From: Bryobacteraceae bacterium
GTDB lineage: Bacteria; Acidobacteriota; Terriglobia; Bryobacterales; Bryobacteraceae
Assembly: GCA_019748195.1 (NCBI GenBank)
Contig: JAIEPW010000013.1
Location: 1 to 64,000, forward strand
DNA length: 64,000 nt
Direction: 5' to 3'
Shown: positions 26,408-34,786 of the stretch, piece by piece
Position numbering within the stretch: the stretch's first letter is position 1
Layout: each line of letters begins with the position of its first letter
The notes under the pieces: model-generated
Told to the model about the DNA's origin: nothing
Seen by the model: only the letters and a program-made list of their open reading frames with translations
Database searches by the model: none
Program-made: the position numbers and the translations under genes

Positions 26408-27283
26408 TCAGCCTTGGGCCACGGCCTGACCGGCGGAAAAGAACTCGCGCACGAAGGCTTCGAAGCCGCGCGGCGGGCGGCCCAGCAATGTCTCCAGGTC
26501 GCGCAGTTCACCCGGGCTGGCGACCAGGCCATGCTCCAGGAAATGCGCGTACATGATGCGCAGATCGAGCACCATCCAGCGGGGCATCATTTTCGATGCG
26601 GCGGCTTCCCACGCCGCGAGGTCCGCGCCGACGTAGGCGACGTCGCGACCTAGAACGCGCGCGTAGGTCGCGGCCACCTGCTCCCCAGTCAGGAGATCCG
26701 GCCCTGCGACGGTGTAGTTGCGCCCGGCAACGCCGTGGGCGGTAAGGCAGATTGCCGCGGCTTCGGCGATATCTCGGGTGTCGACACGGTTCAAGCCCCG
26801 GGCGCTCATGGGTTGCGGATAGACGCCCGCCTGGACGATCGCGTCGCGCACCCAGAAATCGTTCTGGAAAAAATTGTTGGGCCGCAGAATGGTCCACTCG
26901 AGCCCGGAATGGCGGATGGCGTACTCGATCGGGATCTTGGTGGCGAAATGGGGAATGTGGACCGCCTGTTCGGCGGCCTGAACGCTCATGTAAACGATGC
27001 GTCGAACCCCGGCGGCCTTGGCCGCCTCCACTGCTTCCAGTCCCTGGTTGATCTCATCCGGGGCGAGCGCCGTCGCCAGGAAGACGGCATCCACGCCCGC
27101 CATCGCCGGCGGCAGAGTCTGTGGCTGCTGCAAGTCCCCGACAACGCCTTCCACGCCGGAGGGAAGGCTGGCAAACCTGTCCGCCGAACGCGACATCACG
27201 GCTACCGCGACCCCCCGGTTCCGAAGTTCCAAGGTCACCTGACTGCCCACCGTTCCTGTCCCGCCGATGACGAGCGCTTTCAT
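26408..27283 (-). CDS. NmrA-like NAD(P)-binding protein
   Basis: A 291-residue Rossmann-fold protein beginning KALVIGGTGTVGSQV (GxxGxxG dinucleotide motif at 7-13). The atypical SDR/NmrA pattern continues with VMSRSADR after strand 2, GDLQQPQTL, and an active-site-like YMSVQ region without the YxxxK of classical SDRs. Relatives are redox sensors or NAD(P)H:quinone reductase-like enzymes. It probably has its own leaderless promoter (TATGCT, 7 nt before the ATG). Confidence 0.82.
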   Translation of the reverse strand: MKALVIGGTGTVGSQVTLELRNRGVAVAVMSRSADRFASLPSGVEGVVGDLQQPQTLPPAMAGVDAVFLATALAPDEINQGLEAVEAAKAAGVRRIVYMSVQAAEQAVHIPHFATKIPIEYAIRHSGLEWTILRPNNFFQNDFWVRDAIVQAGVYPQPMSARGLNRVDTRDIAEAAAICLTAHGVAGRNYTVAGPDLLTGEQVAATYARVLGRDVAYVGADLAAWEAAASKMMPRWMVLDLRIMYAHFLEHGLVASPGELRDLETLLGRPPRGFEAFVREFFSAGQAVAQG

Positions 27284-27290
27284 TTAGCCG

Positions 27291-27296
27291 AGCATA
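27291..27296 (-). promoter_or_regulatory. -10-like element of the NmrA-like gene
   Basis: TATGCT on the minus strand ends 7 nt before ATG 27283 with no Shine-Dalgarno between, consistent with a leaderless mRNA. Confidence 0.35.
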
Positions 27297-27399
27297 GCAC
27301 CAGTTGTACCTCGGCGCGGCGTGGCGGCGTCTCAAAGAGCAGAGGGTTGGCGGGGTGAGAAAGCTTTTGCATGCAACTGGTTAGCCGGACCCTCCGGTA

Positions 27400-27405
27400 T
27401 TGACA
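27400..27405 (+). promoter_or_regulatory. Possible -35 box upstream of the ccm operon
   Basis: A perfect TTGACA lies 67 nt before the ccmE start in an AT-richer stretch. No hexamer at the usual 16-18 nt spacing looks like a -10; TATACT at 27447-27452 is too far. The element is therefore only a weak promoter candidate. Confidence 0.25.
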
Positions 27406-27471
27406 AATCCTTGCTTTTCGCAACCCCCTGCACTATTCTGGGGAGCTATACTTAAGTTTTGAGGTGACCTG

Positions 27472-27918
27472 GTGAACACTTACGTAAAGTTCGGCATTCT
27501 TACGGTTGCGATTTTAGGCACGCTGGGCTGGCTCGCCGCGGGCGGGATCAGCGAAACCAAGACCTACTACAAGACTCTGGCGGAGCTCGAGCAATTGGGC
27601 GACCAGGCGAGGGATAAACGCTTGCGCGTGGGCGGCGATGTGGAGCAAGGCTCCATCGAGCGCAACGGCAAGGATGTGAGTTTCATGCTGACCGCCGAGG
27701 GCAAGCGGCTGAAGGTGGTCTACACGGGCACCGATCCGCTGCCTGACACGTTCCGCGACGGCGCTCAGGCGTTGGCGGACGGGCGGCTGGGGCCGGATGG
27801 GGTATTTCAGGCGTCCCGCATCCAGGCCAAGTGCGCCTCCAAGTACGAAGCCAAGCCGGGCGGCAAGTATGACAAGCTGCCGGTGCAGGAAAAGCCGGCC
27901 GACAAGGCGGCCCTTTAG
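27472..27918 (+). CDS. ccmE: CcmE, heme chaperone of cytochrome c maturation (Cys variant)
   Basis: A 148-residue periplasmic heme chaperone with an N-terminal anchor (about 5-24) and the OB-fold with LRVGGDVEQGSI and VVYTGTDPLPDTF, both typical of CcmE. The residue that binds heme covalently is His in the usual HxxxY motif; here the position is Cys121 in CASKY (CxxxY), the variant known from Desulfovibrio and archaeal CcmE. The start is GTG with GAGGTGA as Shine-Dalgarno (27461-27467). It opens the nine-gene ccm cluster; ccmF follows after 24 nt. Confidence 0.9.
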   Translation: MNTYVKFGILTVAILGTLGWLAAGGISETKTYYKTLAELEQLGDQARDKRLRVGGDVEQGSIERNGKDVSFMLTAEGKRLKVVYTGTDPLPDTFRDGAQALADGRLGPDGVFQASRIQAKCASKYEAKPGGKYDKLPVQEKPADKAAL

Positions 27919-27942
27919 GTTCTTTCGCATCAGGACAACGAA

Positions 27943-29952
27943 ATGGAAAATATCGGCGCACTTTCCCTGCTGCTCGCCTTCTGTTTCTCCATCTATTCGG
28001 TGGCGGCCTCGCTGGTCGGCAAGTGGAAACGGAAACCGTTTCTGGTGCTGAGCGCGGAGCGCGCTGTCTATGCGATCTGGGCGCTGGTGTCGGTTGCTTC
28101 CGGCATCCTTGTCTACGCACTGTTGACCGGGGACTTCCGCCTGGCATACGTCGCGGCGCATTCGAACAAGGCGATGCCCAACGTGTACAAGTTTTCCGCG
28201 TGGTGGGGCGGACAGGAAGGCTCGCTGCTGTTCTGGAGCTTTCTGCTGGCCAGTTACGCCGCCATCGTGGTGTGGACCAATCGCAAGAAATTCCGCGACA
28301 TGATGCCCTATGTGGTCAGCGTGCTGATGGTGACGCAGGCGTTCTTCCTGATGCTGATCACCTTCATCGTGCCGCCGTTCCAGGTTCTGGCGGTGGGCAA
28401 GGGGATCACCGACGTGGGCGACGGCAACGGACTGAATCCGCTGCTGCAGTATTGGACGATGGCCATCCATCCGCCGATGCTGTATCTGGGTTACGTCGGA
28501 TTCGTGGTGCCGTTCGCGTTCGCCTTCGCCTCGCTGGTGACCAGGCAGCCGGGCGAGGCATGGATTCATGAGACGCGCCGCTGGACCATCATCACCTGGG
28601 CGTTCCAGTCGAGCGGCATCCTGCTGGGCGCGGGTTGGGCGTACGCGGTGCTGGGCTGGGGCGGCTACTGGGGTTGGGATCCGGTGGAAAACGCCTCCCT
28701 GCTGCCCTGGATCACCGCGACCGCTTTCCTGCACTCCGTGATGATGCAGGAGAAGAAGGGCATGATGAAGGTGTGGAACATGGTGCTGATCTCCTCCACC
28801 TTCTTCTTGTGCATCTTCGGCACCTTCCTGACCCGCTCCGGCGTATTGAGCTCGGTGCACGCGTTCGCCACCTCGCCGATCGGCAACTACTTCGTCGCCT
28901 TCCTGGCAGCCGGCATCGCGCTGACGGTCTACCTGATTCTGGACCGCCTGGATTACCTGAAGAGTGAAGCTCATCTGGAAAGCGTTGTGTCGCGCGAAAG
29001 CGCCTTCCTGTTCAACAACCTGATCCTGCTGGCGAGCTGCTTCGCGGTGCTGTGGGGAACCATGTTCCCGCTGATCTCGGAAGCCGTGACGGGCGAGAAG
29101 ATTTCCGTCGATGCCCCGTTCTTCAACCGCGTGAACGTGCCCATCGGGTTGTTCCTGTTGTTCCTGACGGGCGTGGGACCCCTGATCGCCTGGCGGCGCA
29201 GTTCGGTGGAGTCGCTGAAGCGCGCGTTCCTGGCGCCGTCGATCGCCGGACTGGCGTTGATCGTGCTGCTGGCGGTGCTGGGCGTGCGGCATCCCTACGC
29301 GCTGATTTCCTTCGGCCTGTGTCTCTTCGTCACGGTCACGGTCGCCATGGAGTTCTGGAAGGGCGCGCGGCAGATCGCCGCGAAATCGGGTCAGAACCTG
29401 GCCGCCGCGATGGTCGAGTTGACGCATCGCAACACCCGCCGCTACGGCGGCTACCTGGTGCACATGGGCATCGTGCTGATGTTCATCGGCTTTACGGGCG
29501 CGGCGTTCAACAAAGACGCGACTCTGGAAGTCGCCCCCGGCCAGATGTTCCGGCTGGGAGCTTACGAAATGAAGGTGACTGACCTGATCAAGGGTCAAAA
29601 CGACAACTACCAGTGGGCCTACAGCCATGTGGAGATCTTCCAGAACGGAAGTCAGATCGGCGTGCTGAAGCCGGAGCGGCGGATGTATCTTTCGCCGCCG
29701 CAGCCCACCTCCGAGGTCGCCATACGGCGCCGCTTGAACGAGGATCTGTACCTGAACTTCGCCAACGTCACCGAGGACGGCAAGGTGGTGCTGCAAGCGT
29801 ATATCTTCCCGCTGGTGAGTTGGATCTGGATCGGATACTGGGTGCTGCTCATCGGCACTCTGATCTGCCTGGCGCCGTCGAAGCAGAAGCTGTCGTACGC
29901 GCGCACGCAGGTGGTGGGAATCACCAAGAAACATGCAACGGTGGAAAGTTAG
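27943..29952 (+). CDS. ccmF: CcmF, cytochrome c heme lyase subunit
   Basis: A 669-residue integral membrane protein of the heme-handling superfamily. It has many hydrophobic segments and the WWD motif GWGGYWGWDPVENASLLPW (about residues 235-253), where heme is presented to apocytochrome. FKFSAWWGGQEGSLLFW and HPPMLYLGYVG are conserved CcmF segments with candidate heme-ligand His residues. CcmF receives heme from CcmE and, with CcmH, attaches it to CXXCH motifs. Its end overlaps the ccmH start by 20 nt. Confidence 0.93.
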   Translation: MENIGALSLLLAFCFSIYSVAASLVGKWKRKPFLVLSAERAVYAIWALVSVASGILVYALLTGDFRLAYVAAHSNKAMPNVYKFSAWWGGQEGSLLFWSFLLASYAAIVVWTNRKKFRDMMPYVVSVLMVTQAFFLMLITFIVPPFQVLAVGKGITDVGDGNGLNPLLQYWTMAIHPPMLYLGYVGFVVPFAFAFASLVTRQPGEAWIHETRRWTIITWAFQSSGILLGAGWAYAVLGWGGYWGWDPVENASLLPWITATAFLHSVMMQEKKGMMKVWNMVLISSTFFLCIFGTFLTRSGVLSSVHAFATSPIGNYFVAFLAAGIALTVYLILDRLDYLKSEAHLESVVSRESAFLFNNLILLASCFAVLWGTMFPLISEAVTGEKISVDAPFFNRVNVPIGLFLLFLTGVGPLIAWRRSSVESLKRAFLAPSIAGLALIVLLAVLGVRHPYALISFGLCLFVTVTVAMEFWKGARQIAAKSGQNLAAAMVELTHRNTRRYGGYLVHMGIVLMFIGFTGAAFNKDATLEVAPGQMFRLGAYEMKVTDLIKGQNDNYQWAYSHVEIFQNGSQIGVLKPERRMYLSPPQPTSEVAIRRRLNEDLYLNFANVTEDGKVVLQAYIFPLVSWIWIGYWVLLIGTLICLAPSKQKLSYARTQVVGITKKHATVES

Positions 29953-30406
29953 CCTATTGCTGCTGGCCGTGACCGTGCTGAGCCTGGCTCAGAACGGCCA
30001 GCAGTTTGTCACGCCGGAGATCAAGCGCGTGGGCCAGAAGCTCGCGTGCCTGTGCCGGTCGTGCAAGAACACGGTGGCCGATTGCCCGATGCTGGAGTGC
30101 CACTACGCCAAGCCGGCCCGCGAAGTGATCGCGGCGAAGCAGGCGCAAGGCGTTTCCGATCAGGCGATCATAAACGAATTCACGAAGAAAGAGGGTCTGC
30201 AGGCGCTGGCGGTGCCGCCCGCCGAGGGCTTCAATGTCCTGGCGTGGGTGATGCCGTTCGCGGCCATCGGCGTAGGCCTGCTGGCGATCTGGTGGTTCAT
30301 CCGGCGATTTTCGGCTCGCAAGGCAGTGCCCGCCAATGACATCGATCCGGCGCTTCTCGACCGCTATCACGACGAGATTGAAAAGGACCTGGCGAAGCTC
30401 GAATGA
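29933..30406 (+). CDS. ccmH: CcmH, apocytochrome thiol reductase component (Cys-rich variant)
   Basis: A 157-residue periplasm-facing protein: signal peptide (1-19), a three-helix domain with the redox CXXC (Cys41-Cys44 in LCRSCKN, equivalent to LRCxxCQN), and a C-terminal transmembrane helix (about 97-120). Three further cysteines (39, 51, 56) flank the motif and are not typical of CcmH. The start ATG lies within the end of ccmF. CcmH reduces or holds the CXXCH thiols of apocytochromes; the extra Cys may compensate for the missing ccmG, which is speculation. Confidence 0.85.
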   Translation: MQRWKVSLLLLAVTVLSLAQNGQQFVTPEIKRVGQKLACLCRSCKNTVADCPMLECHYAKPAREVIAAKQAQGVSDQAIINEFTKKEGLQALAVPPAEGFNVLAWVMPFAAIGVGLLAIWWFIRRFSARKAVPANDIDPALLDRYHDEIEKDLAKLE

Positions 30407-30810
30407 CATTCGCCATCGCGGTCCTGCTGATTCTGGGCACACTACTCTACGTTCTCGGCATCCGAAGGAAAGATCTTCCGCCTCCGATCCCCATTTCGCC
30501 GACGCAGCATCTGGAGGAGCGGAAGGCCGCCATCTACGAGAACCTGCGCGATCTTCAATTCGAGTACCGGGTGGGCAAGCTGTCGGATGAGGATTACCAG
30601 CGGACCAAGGCGGGATTGCAGAAGGAACTCGCCGGGGTGCTCGGCGAGATCGACCGCATCCGGAAGGAGAAGCCGGAGGCGATCGCCGCCGCCGCTGCTG
30701 CTCCGGCGGTGGGCAAGCGCTTGCGCGGAAGCATCTGCCCGCACTGCGGCGCGGAATTCGACAAGATCATGAAGTTCTGCGGCGAATGCGGAAAGGCGAT
30801 CGAAGGATGA
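30403..30810 (+). CDS. CcmI-like helical membrane protein with C-terminal zinc ribbon
   Basis: A 135-residue protein: one N-terminal transmembrane helix (1-20), a charged helical region (35-92) whose KAAIYENLRDLQFEYRVGKLS-type pattern (quoted in part: DLQFEYRVGKLS) resembles the N-terminal part of CcmI, and a zinc ribbon with CPHC (112, 115) and CGEC (126, 129). It overlaps ccmH by ATGA and the next gene by ATGA, so it is translated with the ccm proteins. CcmI normally chaperones apocytochromes; a zinc ribbon in this place is unusual. Function in maturation is inferred from position. Confidence 0.75.
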   Translation: MTFAIAVLLILGTLLYVLGIRRKDLPPPIPISPTQHLEERKAAIYENLRDLQFEYRVGKLSDEDYQRTKAGLQKELAGVLGEIDRIRKEKPEAIAAAAAAPAVGKRLRGSICPHCGAEFDKIMKFCGECGKAIEG

Positions 30811-31814
30811 GGCGCCGCTGGCAGATCCTGTGCATCGCGACTCCGCTGTTCGCGGCAGTGGAAGGGACGGTGATCAACGCCACCACCGGCCAGCAGCAGG
30901 CCAACGTGCTGGTCAGCCTGGTGCAACCGGGTGAAGGCGGCATGAAGCCCGTGGGCGCCGCGAAATCCGCGGCCGACGGCAGTTTCAAGGTGGAGAAAGA
31001 CCCCAGCGGAATGGCCCTGCTGCAGGGCATCCATCAGGGTGTCATTTATACGCTGATGCTGCAGCCCGGCGCGCCCACCACGGGCCTGAAGCTTCAGGTC
31101 TACGACTCGGCCAAGAATCCCGACGCCGCGCGCCTGGGTCAACGCATGATCCTGGTGCAGCCGGGACCCGAAGGGTTGAACGTCACCGAAACGCTGCTGT
31201 TCAACAACGCGACCAATACCACGTTCAGCGATCCGGCCAACGGATCGCTCCGGTTTTTCGTTCCGGCCGCCGCGGGCGGCAAGGTCAAGGTCAGCGTTTC
31301 CGGACCTGGCGGCGTCCCCATCGAACGCGAGGCCGAGAAGACGAGGCAGGCGAACGTTTACAAAGTGGATTATCCGTTGAAGCCCGGCGAGACGCGCTTC
31401 GATCTCGCCTACGATCTGCCCAGGACCAGTCCGCAGAAGCTGGAAGGCCGCCTGATGTATCCGTTGGCGCCCACGCGCCTGGTCGCGCCCCGCGGGGTCA
31501 CGATCGCCGGGGAGGGCGTGGTCGCGCTGGGCGAGGAACCGCAAACCAAGGCCAGCATCTTCGACATCAAGAAACCGGATTTCGCGGTAACGATTGAAGG
31601 CGAAGGATCGCTGCGGGAGCCGGGAGGCGCCCCGAGCGAAACGGAGGAGAGCGGTCCGGGCATCCAGCAGATCCCGCCTCGCCTTTACGACCGCCTCTAT
31701 TGGGTTCTGGGGCTGGCCGTCGCGATTCTCGGAATCGGCTTCGCCCTTTTGTACCGCTCGGGCGCGGGCAGCGAGGCGGCCGGGACCGGCGCTGGAAAAC
31801 AGCCGCGGGCATGA
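30807..31814 (+). CDS. Membrane-anchored surface protein with carboxypeptidase-regulatory-like N-domain
   Basis: A 335-residue protein with a signal peptide (about 1-17), an N-terminal beta-sandwich with GTVINATTGQQQANVLVSL-type start as in carboxypeptidase regulatory domains, further beta-rich segments (about 110-265), and one C-terminal transmembrane helix (about 298-318) followed by a short basic tail. It overlaps both neighbours by ATGA and sits between ccmI-like and ccmA, so it is locked into the ccm operon. It is not a known System I component. It may scaffold the complex or present substrates, which is inference. Confidence 0.75.
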   Translation: MRRRWQILCIATPLFAAVEGTVINATTGQQQANVLVSLVQPGEGGMKPVGAAKSAADGSFKVEKDPSGMALLQGIHQGVIYTLMLQPGAPTTGLKLQVYDSAKNPDAARLGQRMILVQPGPEGLNVTETLLFNNATNTTFSDPANGSLRFFVPAAAGGKVKVSVSGPGGVPIEREAEKTRQANVYKVDYPLKPGETRFDLAYDLPRTSPQKLEGRLMYPLAPTRLVAPRGVTIAGEGVVALGEEPQTKASIFDIKKPDFAVTIEGEGSLREPGGAPSETEESGPGIQQIPPRLYDRLYWVLGLAVAILGIGFALLYRSGAGSEAAGTGAGKQPRA

Positions 31815-32515
31815 GCGCGAGCATTGCTGTCGAACACGTCTGGAAATACTTCGGTGATTTTCCGGCGCTGAAGGACGTCAGCCTCAGGATCGAGCCGGGC
31901 AGTTGCGTCGCGCTGCTGGGACGCAATGGGGCGGGGAAGACCACGCTGCTGCGCATCCTGGCCGGCCTTTCGCGGCCCTCCCAGGGCGCGGTGCGGGTGG
32001 ACGGGCGCGATTCCCGGGAGGAAGCCACCCGGCGGCGCGTCGGCGTGCTGGGGCACGCCATCGGAATCTACGACGAACTCTCCGCGTTTGAGAATCTGCG
32101 GCTGTTCGGCGAGTTGTACGGTCTGGACCGTCCCAAGGACACGGCGCTGGAGTGGCTGGAACGGATCGGGCTGTCGGCGGTTCGCGACGGGCTGGCGCGG
32201 GAGTTCTCGCGCGGGATGCGGCAGCGGCTGGCCTTGGCGCGAGCCTTTCTGCATCAGCCGTCGGTGGTGCTGTTCGACGAGCCGTTCACGTCGCTCGACG
32301 ACCGCGCGATCGCCGTGCTGCAACAGTTGCTGAGCGAGGCTCGGGCGCGCGGCGCCACCATCGTGATGTCCACGCACCAGATTCGCGAGGCCATGGAGCT
32401 CTCCTCCGATGTCGCGCTGATCAGCCGCGGCAAGCTGGCGCACGCCGGTCCGCGCACGGCGGAGATGCTGGCCGACCCCGGGTGGCTGTACCGCCAGTAT
32501 GGAGACGGCCAGTGA
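31811..32515 (+). CDS. ccmA: CcmA, heme-exporter ABC ATPase
   Basis: A 234-residue ABC ATPase. Walker A is GRNGAGKT (37-44), the signature is FSRGMRQR (a CcmA-like variation of LSGGQ), Walker B is VVLFDEPF, and the switch His is in STHQ. With CcmB and CcmC it forms the CcmABCD complex that releases heme-loaded CcmE. The ATG overlaps the preceding stop (ATGA), and the end overlaps ccmB (GTGA). A frame extending 111 nt upstream exists but lies inside the previous gene. Confidence 0.9.
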   Translation: MSASIAVEHVWKYFGDFPALKDVSLRIEPGSCVALLGRNGAGKTTLLRILAGLSRPSQGAVRVDGRDSREEATRRRVGVLGHAIGIYDELSAFENLRLFGELYGLDRPKDTALEWLERIGLSAVRDGLAREFSRGMRQRLALARAFLHQPSVVLFDEPFTSLDDRAIAVLQQLLSEARARGATIVMSTHQIREAMELSSDVALISRGKLAHAGPRTAEMLADPGWLYRQYGDGQ

Positions 32516-33192
32516 GATTCCTGCGCCAGAGCTGGAGCGTTGCCGCCAAGGACCTGCGCAGCGAGATCCGCACGAAGGAGGCATTGAACGCGTCGCTCTC
32601 GTTTTCACTGGTGATCCTGCTGCTGTTCAGCTTCGCCTTCGATCCGGCGGCGGAGCAGATCCGCGATTTTTCGGGCGGCCTGCTGTGGATGGTGTTTGCG
32701 TTCGCCGCCGCGCTGATCCTGAATCGCAGTTTCGCGCGGGAGCTGGAGAACGATTGCCTGGACATGCTGCTGGCGTCGCCGGTTCCGCCGGCGGCGCTGT
32801 TTCTGGGCAAGGTATCGGCGAATTTCGTGCTGCTGATGGCGGTGGAGCTGATCGCGCTGCCGGTGTTCGGCATTTTCTACAACGTGAACTGGGGCATGCA
32901 AGCCGCGTCGCTGGTGCTGGTGACCGCGCTAGGCACCTGGGCGCTGGCGGTGATCGGCACCATGTTCAGCGCGCTGACGGTCAATTTGCGCCTGCGGGAG
33001 CTGATGCTGCCGGTGCTGGTGTATCCAATGATGATCCCGGCGTTGATGGCGTCCATTCAGTTGACCACGGATCTGATCGCCGGGCAGCCGCTCGCGGGCG
33101 ACAGTTTCCTGTGGCTGCGCGTGCTGGTGGCCTTCAACGTGATCTTCACCGCGTTGAGCGTTGTTTTCGTGGATACTGTGTTGTTGGGGTGA
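32512..33192 (+). CDS. ccmB: CcmB, heme-exporter ABC permease
   Basis: A 226-residue inner-membrane protein with six hydrophobic segments. Typical CcmB features are the KDLRSEIRTKE cytoplasmic start, LNRSFARELENDCLDMLLASP after the second helix, and LRLRELMLPVLVYP between helices four and five. The start is GTG at 32512, overlapping the ccmA stop as GTGA. Confidence 0.9.
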   Translation: MRFLRQSWSVAAKDLRSEIRTKEALNASLSFSLVILLLFSFAFDPAAEQIRDFSGGLLWMVFAFAAALILNRSFARELENDCLDMLLASPVPPAALFLGKVSANFVLLMAVELIALPVFGIFYNVNWGMQAASLVLVTALGTWALAVIGTMFSALTVNLRLRELMLPVLVYPMMIPALMASIQLTTDLIAGQPLAGDSFLWLRVLVAFNVIFTALSVVFVDTVLLG

Positions 33193-33198
33193 TTTCCG

Positions 33199-33882
33199 AT
33201 GCGAGAAAAAATTCTGTACGCCCTGGCCGCGATCGCGGCGGCCTTGCTGGTTTACAACATGAACCAGATCTTCCTGGTGCTGCCCGACGAGAAGGATCAG
33301 GGCGCGATTTACCGCATTATCTTTATTCATGTCCCGGTGGCGTTCATCTCGCTGCTGGGTCCGTTCGCCGCGTGCGTCTTCAGCCTGATGTACCTTTCGG
33401 GGAAGAGACTGCAGTGGGATCGCGCCGCCTCGTCGATGATCGAAGTTAGCTGGGTGTTCGCCACCGTGAACCTGGCCACCGGGATGATCTGGGCGCGGAT
33501 CATCTGGGGCATCTGGTGGACCTGGGATCCGCGGCTGACCTCGATGTTCACGCTGTGGCTGCTGTTCGGCGGTTACCTGATGATGCGCGCGAGCATTCAG
33601 GACACGAATCAACGCGCCCGGCTTTCAGCGGTGCTGAACATCTTCGCCGCGGTGAACGTGGTGATCGTCTATAAGTCCATCGAGTGGTGGCGAACCCAGC
33701 ATCCCGGTCCGGTACTGACCGTTCGCGACGGCGGCGGAATGGCGCCGGGGATGGAACAGGCGCTTTGGCTGAACTTCCTGGCGTTTGCGCTGCTCGCCGC
33801 GGTGATCGTACTGGTGCGGATGCGCCAGCAGAGCGTGGAGCAGGAAATCGAAGCGATGCGCCGCTACGCGCACGCATTGTAA
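33199..33882 (+). CDS. ccmC: CcmC, heme delivery protein to CcmE
   Basis: A 227-residue membrane protein of the heme-handling family. The WWD motif reads WGIWWTWDPRLTS, flanked by the conserved His in FIHVPVAF (P-loop 1) and a second His in WRTQHPGP (P-loop 2), the two heme ligands of CcmC. About six transmembrane helices are visible. ccmB ends 6 nt upstream. The basic C-terminal tail reaches the cytoplasm. Confidence 0.92.
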   Translation: MREKILYALAAIAAALLVYNMNQIFLVLPDEKDQGAIYRIIFIHVPVAFISLLGPFAACVFSLMYLSGKRLQWDRAASSMIEVSWVFATVNLATGMIWARIIWGIWWTWDPRLTSMFTLWLLFGGYLMMRASIQDTNQRARLSAVLNIFAAVNVVIVYKSIEWWRTQHPGPVLTVRDGGGMAPGMEQALWLNFLAFALLAAVIVLVRMRQQSVEQEIEAMRRYAHAL

Positions 33883-33894
33883 CAAAGGGCCCCA

Positions 33895-34053
33895 ATGGAC
33901 GAACGCAATTTTCTCTACATGTTCTACGGCTTCGCCGTGGCCTGGCTGATCGTGATCGCTTACGTGGTCTTTATCGCCACGCGCGAGAAGAAACTTCGTG
34001 AGGAAATCGATCGCGTGAAGGCGATGATCGCCGACCGGGAACGCAAGAGTTGA
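33895..34053 (+). CDS. ccmD: CcmD-like small membrane protein, 52 aa
   Basis: A 52-residue protein, 12 nt after ccmC, with one transmembrane helix (about 11-29: GFAVAWLIVIAYVVFIAT) followed by a charged, helical cytoplasmic tail. Size, topology, location after ccmC and the MFYGFAVAW start match CcmD, which is needed to release holo-CcmE from CcmABC. It ends one base before the converging DUF1326 gene. Confidence 0.8.
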   Translation: MDERNFLYMFYGFAVAWLIVIAYVVFIATREKKLREEIDRVKAMIADRERKS

Positions 34054-34054
34054 A

Positions 34055-34723
34055 CTATTCCCTGTAGTCGAACGTACCCACGAAGGAGCTGCGCTTGCCG
34101 GGGTAGCTCCAGGTGGTCCCCAGTCCCTTGCCCTGGAAGCTGAGGGCCTCCGTGAACGCGGGCATGGCGTGATCCATCCTGGTCAGGGGGTCGTAGTAGG
34201 TGCTCTCGTTGTGGCAGATCTGATCGCCTTCCGTCAGCGGCCGGGTGGCCACCTTCGCCAGTTCTCCGGCTTCGAACACGGCGAAGCGGGAGTGTACATT
34301 GGCGGACTCGAATTTCATGGGCGCGGTTTCGGTGCGCACGATTCCCGAAAGCAGTGCCCCGCCCATCTTCTCGGCGAACGCCCGCAGCGCGAGCCTCTGG
34401 CTCACATCGGCCTTTTCATCCAGGATCAGGACGCTACGAACGGCGCCCGGATCCACGCCCAGGGTCGACTGGGCGCGCAGCACCGCGGCAACCTTCAGCC
34501 CATCCAGCTTCACGCCGTTCCACGCGCCCTTCTCGATGCTCCAGCCCATCACGGCGAGATCGCCGGTGTGGTTCATCTCGGAATTGGCGAAGCAGGGTCC
34601 GGTATAAATATCCGCGGTTCGGGCTTCAATGTACTCGCCGCGCACCTGGTTCGAGGGAAGACGGTTGGCGAAGGCACACGCGGCCAAGCTGAAGGTAAGC
34701 GCAATCCGGCAGGTCGTGCTCAT
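34055..34723 (-). CDS. DUF1326 family secreted protein
   Basis: A 222-residue protein with a signal peptide (1-19) followed by the DUF1326 pattern: RGEYIEARTADIYTGPCF (partly quoted) near residues 28-45 and VLAVMGWSIEKG-like DLAVMGWSI. The mature protein carries few cysteines. Function of the family is unknown. It converges with ccmD without a gap, so transcription from the two sides may collide. A longer frame upstream reaches into the following gene on the other strand and is not credible. Confidence 0.8.
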   Translation of the reverse strand: MSTTCRIALTFSLAACAFANRLPSNQVRGEYIEARTADIYTGPCFANSEMNHTGDLAVMGWSIEKGAWNGVKLDGLKVAAVLRAQSTLGVDPGAVRSVLILDEKADVSQRLALRAFAEKMGGALLSGIVRTETAPMKFESANVHSRFAVFEAGELAKVATRPLTEGDQICHNESTYYDPLTRMDHAMPAFTEALSFQGKGLGTTWSYPGKRSSFVGTFDYRE

Positions 34724-34786
34724 ACCCAATACGCTACCATAGGCGTTTCCCGCGGGCGCCAGCAGCCCGAGGGTTCGGAGGAACCG

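Noticed and set aside
27400-27416. sigma-54 promoter (TGACA...TTGCT)
   Set aside because: The GG of the -24 element is GA and the distance to GC is 9 rather than 10 nt, so it does not meet the consensus.
27514-29934. 806-residue open frame antisense to ccmE-ccmF
   Set aside because: It mirrors ccmF, is rich in His/Gln/Arg as expected from the reverse complement of membrane-protein codons, and matches no family.
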